From Firmicutes bacterium UBA1065 (GTDB lineage: Bacteria; Bacillota; Clostridia; Tissierellales; Sedimentibacteraceae): DNA of 29,679 bases. This document shows positions 1 through 7,617 of the stretch, piece after piece. The notes under the pieces were generated by a model that was not told the origin of the DNA, ran no database searches, and saw only the letters and a program-made list of their open reading frames with translations. The DNA lies in assembly GCA_002316225.1 (NCBI GenBank), contig DCDC01000202.1:1-29679 (forward strand). The letters are read 5' to 3'. The translations under genes and the position numbers were made by a program. Within the stretch, counting starts at the first letter, position 1, and each line of letters opens with the position of its first letter.

Positions 1-49
1 ATTTTTAGTTTACAGAGCCATAAATTTATTTTTTTTAAAAGAATAAGCA

Positions 50-66
50 TGCAATTGACATGCCAA
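50..66 (-). promoter_or_regulatory. Sigma-54 (-24/-12) promoter reading off the left edge
   Basis: On the minus strand the 17-mer TTGGCATGTCAATTGCA matches the sigma-54 consensus YTGGCACGRNNNTTGCW, with the invariant TGGCA and TTGC elements at the right spacing. Transcription would start near position 38 and run leftward out of the window, so the controlled gene is not visible. Three TGCT-N9-AGCA dyads lie 104-145 bp upstream (154-211), the usual distance for enhancer sites. The motif match is seen directly; promoter function is inferred from family knowledge. Confidence 0.75.
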
Positions 67-153
67 TTTGGATATGATATATGAAAACCTTTTTATTTTA
101 ATGTTTTTTATTTAATGAAATAATACTTGCCAAATAATCATTCTATATAGACC

Positions 154-211
154 TGCTAATATTTTTAGCATGTAAATGCTCAAAATATTAGCAGTGCTTA
201 TTTTTTTAGCA
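154..211 (-). promoter_or_regulatory. Three tandem TGCT-N9-AGCA dyads (putative activator enhancer sites)
   Basis: Three 17-bp palindromes share the exact form TGCT, nine A/T-rich bases (one C in the second), then AGCA: 154-170, 177-193 and 195-211. The last extends to AGTGCT-N9-AGCACT. Centres are 23 and 18 bp apart. Their position upstream of the sigma-54 promoter at 50-66 fits upstream activating sequences for a Fis-type bacterial enhancer binding protein, and the regulator at 228-2165 ends next to them. Two weaker copies occur at 5199-5233 before the second sigma-54 promoter. Part of the block (153-194) could also fold as a hairpin, so a terminator role for the adjacent gene is an alternative. 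Confidence 0.6.
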
Positions 212-227
212 CTGCTATCTTCTCTTC

Positions 228-2165
228 CTATGGTACTATTATATTATATTTTTTTATTTTATTGTAAATTGTATTTCTGGTAACCTTTAAAAGGGCAGCC
301 GTTTCCGTTATATTTCCGCCTGATATGTTTAAGGCCCTTTCGATGGCTCTTTTTTCCATAACCTCTAAAGGCTCAATGATATCATTATCATCGTATTTGG
401 TACTTTCGTATTTTAAATTGGCTCTGAGCTCGTTTTGCATGCTGTCTGTCAATAAATCTTCTTCGGTGATTATGCTGCCGTTGCACAAATTGACTGCTCT
501 TTCAATAGTGTTCTCCAGTTCCCTGATGTTTCCGGGCCAATCGTATTCCATAATTTTCTCCATGGCTGCCGGTGAAATACCCTTAATCTCTTTGTTTAAC
601 TTGGTATTTAGCTTGTTTATAAAGTGGGTAACCAATAATTCTATATCTTCCTTTCTCTCCCTCAAGGGCGGCAAGCATATATTAAGAACATTTATCCTAA
701 AGTACAAGTCTTCTCTAAACCTTCCCTTCTTGCATTGTTCATACAAGTCCCTGTTTGTGGAAGCTATAATTCTGACATCTAAGTCAAATACATGATTTCC
801 GCCTATTCTTGTTAATTTTCTGTCCTGAATTACTTTTAAAAGCTTTACCTGCATATCAATAGGCATTTCTCCTATTTCATCAAGAAATATGGTTCCGCCG
901 TCAGCCAATTCAAATTTTCCCATCCTCCCCTTGCTTGATGCACCTGTAAAAGACCCGGGCTCATAACCAAACAGCTCAGACTCCAAAAGCTCTCTTGGTA
1001 TAGCTCCGCAATTAATTGAAACAAAGGGCTGATTTTTTCTGACACTGTAGCTGTGAATGGATTGGGCTATAAGCTCCTTCCCCGTACCGCTTTCACCGGT
1101 TATCAGGACATTGGACATGCTTTGTGCGGCAATTTTTGCCTTTCTTATACAATCTTTAATAACAGAACTTGATCCGATAATGTCTTCAAAACAGAAATTT
1201 GCATAAGCACCGCTTAATTCGTTGAGCATCTTATTAACACGTTTAATTTTCCGGAAAGTATCCACAACGGTTATAATATTGCCCTGCTCGTCCTTAACCG
1301 GTACGGCAGTCTTTATAAAGTGAATTTTTTCCCCGTTTCTTCTTGTTATCAAGAATTCCTTGTCGATATAACCTTTTCCCGTTTTTAAAACGTCCAGAAC
1401 AACAGGCTTGAAATCAACTACATCTGAAACGTGCTTTCCTATGGAAGATTCTCTGTCAATACCTAATATTTCGGCTCCTATCTTGTTCAAAAATGTTAAA
1501 AATCCATCCTTGTCAATTGTCAAAACTCCATCTGTCATGGTTTCAATAACGGCACTTTCAGATTTGTGTTTTGCAATAATCTGCTTATACATTCTGTCTG
1601 CTTCATACTGTATGCTTATTGCCTTTGCTGCTGCTGTAATCATGCCTAAGGAGTGATAGGAAACCTTGGAGATTAACCCAATTGCAGATAAAGTACCTAC
1701 TATTTCAGAGTCAATATATATGGGAGCACTTAGTGTTGAGTAATCGTGATACGACTTGCAAAAATGATCTTCGCCGGATAAATAAATGGGCTTATTTTCA
1801 ATAATTGAGGTGCTCATTGCAGTATTGCCGTTAAATCTTTCGCTAAACCGCCCTCCTACAGGCAGGTTAACAGCGGAGAATAATTTGGTGCTGTAATCCT
1901 TGCCTTTTCTGTTTTTTAAAATATATCCGTCCTTATTTACCAATAAAACAGATATAAATGAATCCACATATTCTCCAATACTGTCAACTACCTGATCAAA
2001 ATACTTTATTAAATCCTTGTTTTCAGATAAGAGGTTGTTAAGGTCAAATGCAGAAATATTAAAAAAACATAAGTCACTGTTAACATCAGTATTTGCCTTT
2101 TCACATCTTAACCAGCCGTTTATTACATAATCTTCATATGCTCTTGTTAATGATGTATTGATCAA
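228..2165 (-). CDS. Sigma-54-dependent activator, AcoR-like (GAF-PAS-AAA+-Fis HTH)
   Basis: This 645-residue protein is a bacterial enhancer binding protein, which uses ATP hydrolysis to open promoters bound by sigma-54 RNA polymerase. An N-terminal GAF-like region (about 40-190) resembles that of AcoR, and a PAS domain follows (about 203-310). The AAA+ core has Walker A GESGTGK (357-363), the sigma-54-contacting loop GSFTGA (404-409), Walker B FLDEI with D429 and E430, and arginine-finger region GRFREDLYFR (481-490). A Fis-type helix-turn-helix lies at about 605-640. All catalytic elements are intact. The start is TTG, because no ATG or GTG lies in frame nearby. An AAAGGATG sequence precedes it at a rather long spacing. 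A sigma-A promoter lies upstream at 2207-2235. There is no receiver domain, so control is presumably by ligand through GAF/PAS. The effector is unknown. Confidence 0.95.
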   Translation of the reverse strand: MINTSLTRAYEDYVINGWLRCEKANTDVNSDLCFFNISAFDLNNLLSENKDLIKYFDQVVDSIGEYVDSFISVLLVNKDGYILKNRKGKDYSTKLFSAVNLPVGGRFSERFNGNTAMSTSIIENKPIYLSGEDHFCKSYHDYSTLSAPIYIDSEIVGTLSAIGLISKVSYHSLGMITAAAKAISIQYEADRMYKQIIAKHKSESAVIETMTDGVLTIDKDGFLTFLNKIGAEILGIDRESSIGKHVSDVVDFKPVVLDVLKTGKGYIDKEFLITRRNGEKIHFIKTAVPVKDEQGNIITVVDTFRKIKRVNKMLNELSGAYANFCFEDIIGSSSVIKDCIRKAKIAAQSMSNVLITGESGTGKELIAQSIHSYSVRKNQPFVSINCGAIPRELLESELFGYEPGSFTGASSKGRMGKFELADGGTIFLDEIGEMPIDMQVKLLKVIQDRKLTRIGGNHVFDLDVRIIASTNRDLYEQCKKGRFREDLYFRINVLNICLPPLRERKEDIELLVTHFINKLNTKLNKEIKGISPAAMEKIMEYDWPGNIRELENTIERAVNLCNGSIITEEDLLTDSMQNELRANLKYESTKYDDNDIIEPLEVMEKRAIERALNISGGNITETAALLKVTRNTIYNKIKKYNIIVP

Positions 2166-2206
2166 TACCTCATCACATCCTTTAACAAACGTTTTCTTGA
2201 TTAAAT

Positions 2207-2235
2207 ATTATACAATTCGCTATTAAAAAAGTCAA
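2207..2235 (-). promoter_or_regulatory. Sigma-A promoter of the AcoR-like regulator
   Basis: On the minus strand TTGACT (2230-2235) is separated by 17 bp from TATAAT (2207-2212), a near-consensus vegetative promoter. It lies about 40 bp ahead of the TTG start at 2165. This implies housekeeping expression of the intact activator, in contrast to the sigma-54 promoter of its degenerate paralogue. Confidence 0.75.
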
Positions 2236-2303
2236 CGTTGATTAAAAATTCTTGTATAATTGTCATTATGGAACAATATTTATTTTTTTGCTGATTAATC
2301 CCC

Positions 2304-3689
2304 TTATTTGGGCATGTGGATAGCATTGTTGCTTACCCCGTGAGCCGCCTCATGGAGGGCTTCTCCGACCGTTGGGTGGGCATGGATGGTTGATGTGATT
2401 TCATCAATGGTTGCTTCCAACCTCAAGGCAAGGGCTCCTTCCACAATGAGCTCCGTGGCACTTGGTCCGGATATGTGAAGTCCCAATACCTCTCCTGTTG
2501 CCCCATCTGTTATGTATTTCACCAAACCTTGCTGCTCATCTTCAATCATTGCCTTTCCGTTTCTGCTCATGGGGAACAAGCCGACCTTTACATCATATCC
2601 CTTTTCTCTGGCTTGGTCTTCGGTAAGGCCCACTCCCGCAAGTTCCGGTTTTGTGTAAACGCAGTAGGGGATTGTGTTAAAATCAACATTGGGCTTCATA
2701 TTCATTATAGATTCAACCGCAACTATTCCCTCCGAGGAAGCTACGTGAGCCAGCATGACTCCTCCTATGGCATCTCCTATGGCATATATGTTGGGAACAT
2801 TGGTTTGCATGTTTTTATTAACAAGGATTGCTCCTTTTTGTGTAACAATGCCTGCATTTTCCAATGCCAAATTATCAATAACCGGCTTTCTGCCTATGGA
2901 TAAAAGGACCTTCTCGGCAAGGAATGACTTTTGGCTGCCTCCTGATTCCGTATTCACGCATAGGCCTCCTTCCGCCTCCGATATTGAAACCACTTTTGTG
3001 TTTGTATATACTTCTACCCCCGTGTTATAAAACTTTTCCCTTAATGTTGAAACAATATCCTGGTCCATGTTAGCTATTATATTTGGCAGCATTTCTATAA
3101 TAGTGACCTTGCATCCCAAGGCGGAGAATATATCCGCGAATTCACAGCCGATTACCCCTCCTCCGATGATGGCCAGAGACCTTGGCACCTCCGTAAGTTC
3201 CAAAGCTTCATCGCTGGTGATGACACCCGGAAGATCTGTTCCCGGTATGGGTATAATGAAAGGTTTTGACCCGGTTGCAATTATGGCATAGTCAAAATCG
3301 ACTATAGTTTCTGCACCGTTCTCAGCCTTTACTTTTAATTGGTTTTTATTAAGAAAGCTTCCTTCTCCCTTAATTTTTACAATATTGTTGTTTCCAAGCA
3401 GGCTTTCAATTCCTCTGACCTGCTTATCCACGATTTCTGCTTTCCTTCTTTGGACATCTGCCCAATTTACTTCCGCTCCTTTAATTTTTATGCCATAGCT
3501 TTCAAAGCTTTTAGCGGCTGAGTAATCTTTTGAAGCCTGAAGCAAAACCTTTGTGGGTATGCATCCTCTATTTAAGCATGTCCCTCCCACCTTATCCTTC
3601 TCTACCAATACAACCTCGGCACTTAGCTGGGCCGCCCTTATGGCTGCCACATATCCGCCCGGACCGCCGCCTATGATTACTATCTTCAT
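2304..3689 (-). CDS. lpdA: Dihydrolipoyl dehydrogenase (E3)
   Basis: A 461-residue flavoprotein disulfide reductase. It would reoxidise dihydrolipoyl groups of a 2-oxo-acid, acetoin or glycine-cleavage complex, with FAD and NAD+. Visible motifs are the FAD-binding GGGPGGY near residue 7, the redox-active pair C38 and C43 in GGTCLNRGCIPTK, the NAD-binding GGGVIGCE (176-183), and the C-terminal catalytic HAHPTVGE (436-443) that completes the partner active site in the dimer. An in-frame ATG lies 15 bases upstream, but it overlaps the AAGGAGGT ribosome binding site, so the internal ATG at 3689 is preferred. The gene directly follows the degenerate sigma-54 regulator, almost certainly on the same transcript. 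No E1, E2 or lipoyl protein lies in the window, so its complex is encoded elsewhere, perhaps left of the window. Confidence 0.95.
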   Translation of the reverse strand: MKIVIIGGGPGGYVAAIRAAQLSAEVVLVEKDKVGGTCLNRGCIPTKVLLQASKDYSAAKSFESYGIKIKGAEVNWADVQRRKAEIVDKQVRGIESLLGNNNIVKIKGEGSFLNKNQLKVKAENGAETIVDFDYAIIATGSKPFIIPIPGTDLPGVITSDEALELTEVPRSLAIIGGGVIGCEFADIFSALGCKVTIIEMLPNIIANMDQDIVSTLREKFYNTGVEVYTNTKVVSISEAEGGLCVNTESGGSQKSFLAEKVLLSIGRKPVIDNLALENAGIVTQKGAILVNKNMQTNVPNIYAIGDAIGGVMLAHVASSEGIVAVESIMNMKPNVDFNTIPYCVYTKPELAGVGLTEDQAREKGYDVKVGLFPMSRNGKAMIEDEQQGLVKYITDGATGEVLGLHISGPSATELIVEGALALRLEATIDEITSTIHAHPTVGEALHEAAHGVSNNAIHMPK

Positions 3690-3700
3690 AAAAACCTCCT

Positions 3701-5071
3701 TCATACTATATCATACTGTTTTATTTTTCTATATAAGGTATTTCGCCCTATACCTAATATTTTAGCCGCCTTGGTTACATTGCCCCTTGTATGTTCCAAT
3801 GCTTTTCTTACTGCCTCAACTTCAGCTTCCTTGAGTGTTACCAGGCCTTTTTCATTATTTAATGACCTAAAGAGTTTCTGCTGCAGATGCTGAGGCAGAA
3901 TTTCATCTCCTTCTGCCTTATGGTAAGCATATTCTATCGCATTTTCCAATTCCCTCACATTGTCGGGCCAATCCCAATTACGAAGTATCTCCATGGTATC
4001 CGGTAATATTTTTTTATTGGTTCCATTCATCATATTGTACTGATTTAATACATGATTGGAAATAATATCTATATCTGCCTTCCTGTCTCTCAAAGGATAG
4101 GTTCTTATAATCATATTACTGAGAATTTCATATAATTCTTGGCTAAAATTATTTTCTTTGACCATTTCCGAAATATCTATGTGAGTGGAGGATATGATTC
4201 TTATATCAACAGGTATTTCTTTAAATCCCCCAATTCTTACAACACATTTTTGCTTTATAACTCTTGCAATTTTATTTTGTAAATCAAGAGGAACAAATGC
4301 AATATTGTTTAAAAACAGTGTGCCTCCATTAGCCATTTCAATTTTTCCGGGCTGTCCGCCGCTATTTTTCGTAAAGGAGCCTTCATCATAACCGAATAAT
4401 TCACTTTCAATCAGGTTTCTAGGCATTGACAGGCAGTTTATTGTAACATATGGTCCTTGCCTTCTGTCGCTGTAATTATGCACGGCTTGGGCAATTATAT
4501 CCTTTCCGGTTCCGCTATCTCCATATATTAAAACAGGACTATCGTTGGAGCCTGCAAGCTTAATCATTTTTCTTATACCCTGAATCTGGGGGGAGACTCC
4601 GATAATATTAGAAATTGTGTATTTAGCTTGAGCACCTATCATATTGTTTACCATTGACTTAATATCATTTATATTTCTGAAGATATCCAAAACACCTACC
4701 ATTTCTCCCTTTTCATCCCTTAGAATAATAGCTGTCTTTACAAAATGAACCGTCCCTTTCTTGCCCTCTAACCGGTATTCCCTGTCAACATACCCTTGCC
4801 GGGTTTTTAAGACATTTAAAATAGTAGGTTCAAAATCAACACCTTCCGTTATATGCTTACCTATCACGTTTTGCTCAATTCCTAATATTCTCATTCCTGC
4901 AGGGTTAACAAAAGTAATTATTCCATTCATATCAACGGAAAGCATTCCTTCAGAAGATGCATTGACCAAGAGCTCATAAAAATTTTTTTGTCTTTCGATT
5001 TCTATAAATCTTGGATTACTTCTTAAATCATCATCAGTTTGGTTATTTTTGCCTTTCAAACCAGTTTTCAT
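3701..5071 (-). CDS. Degenerate sigma-54 activator-like regulator (PAS-AAA+-Fis HTH)
   Basis: A 456-residue relative of the regulator at 228-2165, lacking the GAF domain. The PAS domain (about 32-135) is clearly homologous, sharing the GKH and VDF-P-L-VLKT patterns. Walker A is kept (GDSGTGK, 184-190). The sigma-54 loop is GSFTKN (231-236) instead of GAFTGA, the Walker B acids are replaced by N255 and N256 in FLNNI, and the arginine-finger stretch reads NNFSQELYEI (307-316) with all three arginines of the paralogue gone. The Fis-type helix-turn-helix (about 413-452) is intact. The frame is open, so this looks like selected divergence rather than decay. ATP hydrolysis and sigma-54 activation are probably lost. 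It may be a DNA-binding repressor, a dominant-negative partner or a sensor subunit. A GGAG ribosome site precedes the ATG, and lpdA follows. Confidence 0.9.
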   Translation of the reverse strand: MKTGLKGKNNQTDDDLRSNPRFIEIERQKNFYELLVNASSEGMLSVDMNGIITFVNPAGMRILGIEQNVIGKHITEGVDFEPTILNVLKTRQGYVDREYRLEGKKGTVHFVKTAIILRDEKGEMVGVLDIFRNINDIKSMVNNMIGAQAKYTISNIIGVSPQIQGIRKMIKLAGSNDSPVLIYGDSGTGKDIIAQAVHNYSDRRQGPYVTINCLSMPRNLIESELFGYDEGSFTKNSGGQPGKIEMANGGTLFLNNIAFVPLDLQNKIARVIKQKCVVRIGGFKEIPVDIRIISSTHIDISEMVKENNFSQELYEILSNMIIRTYPLRDRKADIDIISNHVLNQYNMMNGTNKKILPDTMEILRNWDWPDNVRELENAIEYAYHKAEGDEILPQHLQQKLFRSLNNEKGLVTLKEAEVEAVRKALEHTRGNVTKAAKILGIGRNTLYRKIKQYDIV

Positions 5072-5110
5072 TTATAGAATCAGCTCCTTTCAGTTCTGCA
5101 AGAACAATGT

Positions 5111-5127
5111 AGCAAATATTATGCCAA
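5111..5127 (-). promoter_or_regulatory. Sigma-54 (-24/-12) promoter of the degenerate regulator and lpdA
   Basis: The minus-strand 17-mer TTGGCATAATATTTGCT keeps TGGCA and TTGCT of the YTGGCACGRNNNTTGCW consensus at exact spacing. It lies 40-56 bp before the ATG at 5071, leaving a leader of roughly 30 nt. Because lpdA follows the regulator by about 12 bp, it should be transcribed from here too. Confidence 0.75.
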
Positions 5128-5198
5128 ATATTACATTTATTGAATAGCTGATTTTGTATCCTTATTGATTATAAATGTTTATTTCTTACACAAGAAAA

Positions 5199-5233
5199 TG
5201 CTAAAATATTTCACAGTGCTCAATTATTTAACA
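5199..5233 (-). promoter_or_regulatory. Two imperfect TGCT-N9-AGCA-type dyads (putative enhancer sites)
   Basis: Two tandem copies of the dyad seen at 154-211 occur here: TGCT-N9-CACA (5199-5215) and TGCT-N9-AACA (5217-5233). Their centres are 18 bp apart, the same as the second and third copies at the left edge. They sit 88 and 106 bp upstream of the sigma-54 promoter at 5111-5127. Weaker right half-sites suggest lower affinity. Confidence 0.5.
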
Positions 5234-5240
5234 CTTTAAG

Positions 5241-5279
5241 CATACAAAAAGCGACCAATCCTATGTCGCTTTTTGTATG
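5241..5279 (-). terminator. Terminator after the TipA-like regulator
   Basis: A perfect 15-bp inverted repeat (5241-5255 with 5265-5279) closes a 9-nt loop. The GCGAC/GTCGC core is flanked by A5 and T5 runs, so it can act as an intrinsic terminator in either direction. It lies 25 bp past the stop of the MerR-family gene. Confidence 0.8.
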
Positions 5280-5303
5280 AACTATTAATTTTCATTTTGT
5301 ATA

Positions 5304-6065
5304 TTATTTTCTTCCCGTATAAACAAATATGGCATCTCTGAGAAATTCTGCAGCCCCATCCCCGGCTTGGTCATAGTATGCTTTGAACCTTTCATCATCC
5401 ACATACATTTGAGCTAAAGCGGCATGGGCTTCCTTGTCGTAATGGCCCCAGCAAAATGTTATCCACTGCTTGTGAAGGTCTGCTGTTTTTTGGGCAAGCT
5501 CTCCTGCCGGATCCTTCGTTTCCATTGCTTTTTTCAAGTTTTCAAAAATTAAATCATTCAATTTACCAAGTTCCTCATATTGGGCCCGGGTCATGTTTTT
5601 GAACTGCTCATTTGAACGCTTCAGGGCTTCTTCCCCGTACCTTTCCCTGACTTCCTTCCCGTACTTCTTTTCATTGTCTTCGATCAGTTTTTTCTTGAAC
5701 CCTTCAAATTTTTCCTTATCATTCATATCTATCATCCCTTCTTTATACATGATTGTTTTATCCAAATTTTCAATTAATTTATTCAGCCTTTCTCTCTTTG
5801 CAAGGAGGGCTCTTTTATGCTCTTTAAGAGCCGCTGTCTCGTCATAATGGGGAGAAGAAAGGATAGATTTTATCTGGTCTATGCCCATATCCAATTCTCT
5901 GTAAAACAAAATTTGCTGCAGCCTGTCTACTTCTTTTTTACCATATATACGGTATCCCGATGAGTTTATTCTTGCCGGCTTAAGAATTCCCACCTCATCG
6001 TAATACCTCAGGGTCCTGGTACTGACGCCTGCCAATAAACTCAGTTTCTTAATGGTATACTCCAT
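5304..6065 (-). CDS. MerR-family regulator with TipAS-like effector domain
   Basis: A 253-residue activator of the TipA/Mta class. An N-terminal winged helix-turn-helix (about 1-70; VSTRTLRYYDEVGIL is the MerR signature) is followed by a coiled-coil dimerisation helix (about 75-115). The C-terminal helical domain (about 130-250) resembles TipAS, which in known members binds thiopeptides or other bulky drugs; it contains the conserved-looking WITFCWGHY and YVDDERF stretches. The ATG at 6065 is chosen over an in-frame ATG at 6095. It has a GGAGGG ribosome site, and the upstream ATG overlaps the -10 box, so it could not be transcribed from this promoter. The gene is divergent from the YczE-like gene, which it may co-regulate. 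The ligand is unknown. Confidence 0.92.
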   Translation of the reverse strand: MEYTIKKLSLLAGVSTRTLRYYDEVGILKPARINSSGYRIYGKKEVDRLQQILFYRELDMGIDQIKSILSSPHYDETAALKEHKRALLAKRERLNKLIENLDKTIMYKEGMIDMNDKEKFEGFKKKLIEDNEKKYGKEVRERYGEEALKRSNEQFKNMTRAQYEELGKLNDLIFENLKKAMETKDPAGELAQKTADLHKQWITFCWGHYDKEAHAALAQMYVDDERFKAYYDQAGDGAAEFLRDAIFVYTGRK

Positions 6066-6086
6066 ATCATCCCTCCTGCAAAACTT

Positions 6087-6117
6087 ATTGTACACCTTTA
6101 CGTTACGTCAATGTCAA
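6087..6117 (-). promoter_or_regulatory. MerR-type promoter with 19-bp spacer and ACGT-T-ACGT operator
   Basis: On the minus strand TTGACA (6112-6117) and TACAAT (6087-6092) are separated by 19 bp. This over-long spacing is the hallmark of promoters that MerR-family proteins activate by DNA distortion. Centred in the spacer is an inverted repeat, tttACGTtACGTcaa (6097-6111). The arrangement points to autoregulation of the TipA-like gene. Confidence 0.8.
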
Positions 6118-6148
6118 TACCTATTTTAATAAAATAAATATATTACAG

Positions 6149-6177
6149 TTGTTATTTTTCATGATATCATATAAAAT
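6149..6177 (+). promoter_or_regulatory. Sigma-A-like promoter of the YczE-family gene
   Basis: TTGTTA (6149-6154), a 17-bp spacer and TAAAAT (6172-6177) lie 26 bp ahead of the ATG at 6203. The -10 box is one base off consensus and the -35 box is moderate. It lies about 32 bp from the MerR promoter, so the divergent genes share a compact control region. Confidence 0.5.
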
Positions 6178-6202
6178 AAGCTTATTAAATGAGGAGGACA
6201 CC

Positions 6203-6871
6203 ATGGAAAACTACATAAAAAAATTCTTGCAGTTAATAATCGGACTCTTTATATTTGCTTTCGGTTTGGTTTTATGCATTCACGCCAATATAGGCCTTGC
6301 TCCCTGGGAGGCTTTCAGCATCGGTATTAGCAATGTGACGGGGATTTCTTACGGAAACGTATCAATTATGACAGGGCTTGTTATCTTATTGGTATTAGTA
6401 TCGGTTTTTAAAGAAAAAATCGGTTTCGGAACAATATTCAACACTGTTTTGATTGGTGCCTATGCAGATTTTATAATAAGCTTAAAAGTCATACCCTACA
6501 TGACTAATTATTTTAGCGGCTTGCTGATGCTTATTGCAGGACAAATCCTGGTCGCTTATGCATCATATCTTTATATAAGCGTGGGTATGTGCCCGGGACC
6601 CAGAGATACTTTAATGGTTGCCTTAGGTAAGAGGCTTCCTAAGGTTCCCATCGGTATTGTAAGAAGTTTAATAGAAGGATTTTTTTTGTCCATTGGCTGG
6701 CTCTTGGGGGCCAAGGTTGGCCTGGGAACGGTTATTTATGTTTTCGGCATAGGCTTTACCGTCCAAATTACTTTTAAAGTATTGAAATTTGATGTCAAAT
6801 CGGTAGTTCACGAAAGTGTGCCGGAAACCATAAGTGCACTCAAACAAATCCGCTCTGAAAGGATCTATTAG
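6203..6871 (+). CDS. YczE/YitT-like integral membrane protein
   Basis: A 222-residue membrane protein with about five hydrophobic segments. It carries the family-typical GLAPWEAF after the first segment and MCPGPRDTLM near residue 135, features of the YczE/YyaS group. Its biochemical role is unknown; in Bacillus, YczE has been linked to antibiotic synthesis regulation. The ATG at 6203 follows GAGGAGG and is preferred over the more upstream frame opening at 6149, which falls in the promoter. The stop is only 2 bp from the yedK start, so the two are translationally coupled. Lying beside a TipA-like drug-sensing regulator, it may be part of a response to a toxic compound, which is inference only. 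Confidence 0.85.
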   Translation: MENYIKKFLQLIIGLFIFAFGLVLCIHANIGLAPWEAFSIGISNVTGISYGNVSIMTGLVILLVLVSVFKEKIGFGTIFNTVLIGAYADFIISLKVIPYMTNYFSGLLMLIAGQILVAYASYLYISVGMCPGPRDTLMVALGKRLPKVPIGIVRSLIEGFFLSIGWLLGAKVGLGTVIYVFGIGFTVQITFKVLKFDVKSVVHESVPETISALKQIRSERIY

Positions 6872-6873
6872 GT

Positions 6874-7470
6874 ATGTGCGGAAGATATTACATTGATATT
6901 GATAATGAGGAGATTAAGAGAATCCTGGAAGAAGCCCAAAAAAACATCTACGAAAACTACAGGACGGGCGAAATCTTCCCTACCAATATTGCTCCCATAT
7001 ATATAGAGGATGATAACAATATGAAGCCTCTTTTGGCCAAATGGGGATTCCCTAAATGGGACGGCAAGGGGGTAATCATCAATGCAAGGGCTGAAACCGT
7101 AAATGAAAAGCCCATGTTTAAAAAGCTGCTATTATCCAAAAGGTGTATCGTGCCTGCTTCTTATTACTTTGAATGGAAACAGGCAGAAAAAGGAAAGGAC
7201 AAGTACAAAATAAGCAAGCCCGGCTCCAATATTTACATGGCAGGGCTCTACAACATTGTCTCAAACAGCAGTGAGCAGTTAAGCCTGTTTGATGAAAGCA
7301 GGGACATTTATTTCACCATTATAACCCGAAGGGCTAATGAATCGGTTGCCCACATACACAACAGGATGCCCTTGATTTTTGATGCTGAAGAAATGTTTGA
7401 CTGGCTGAAAGGCAAAAGCATCAGTCAATTAATGAAGGCCGACCATGAGCTTCACGGCGAATTAACATAA
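6874..7470 (+). CDS. yedK: SOS-response-associated protein, YedK/HMCES family
   Basis: A 198-residue SRAP-domain protein. This family crosslinks covalently to abasic sites in single-stranded DNA, shielding them from cleavage. The start is fixed by the catalytic Cys2, which must be N-terminal after Met removal (MCGRYY). The other active-site residues are present: N70 in INARAET, E100 in YYFEW and H160 in AHIHNRMP, matching C2, N75, E105 and H160 of the E. coli protein. Length is close to the usual 200-220. It follows the YczE-like gene by 2 bp with an AAAGGAT ribosome site inside that gene. No LexA box is evident. Confidence 0.95.
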   Translation: MCGRYYIDIDNEEIKRILEEAQKNIYENYRTGEIFPTNIAPIYIEDDNNMKPLLAKWGFPKWDGKGVIINARAETVNEKPMFKKLLLSKRCIVPASYYFEWKQAEKGKDKYKISKPGSNIYMAGLYNIVSNSSEQLSLFDESRDIYFTIITRRANESVAHIHNRMPLIFDAEEMFDWLKGKSISQLMKADHELHGELT

Positions 7471-7473
7471 CAC

Positions 7474-7498
7474 ATCATATTCTTACTTCTTATATGAT
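7474..7498 (+). terminator. Weak AT-rich hairpin after yedK
   Basis: ATCATAT (7474-7480) pairs perfectly with ATATGAT (7492-7498) across an 11-nt loop and is followed by a pyrimidine-rich TTTCCCTCTTTTT. The stem is short and AT-only, so termination would be inefficient. Confidence 0.35.
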
Positions 7499-7617
7499 TT
7501 TCCCTCTTTTTAAAACTTTCATTTCTATGAATTCTTTCTTAATTTTTTCTTAATCCCATATTCATGCAGTTAATATTTATAAATTTAGAAAATTATAATT
7601 GAGGGTAAATATCTATA

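Noticed and set aside
2241..2300. Terminator after lpdA
   Set aside because: Only a 5-bp ATTGT/ACAAT pairing could be found, with no T-run in the right place.
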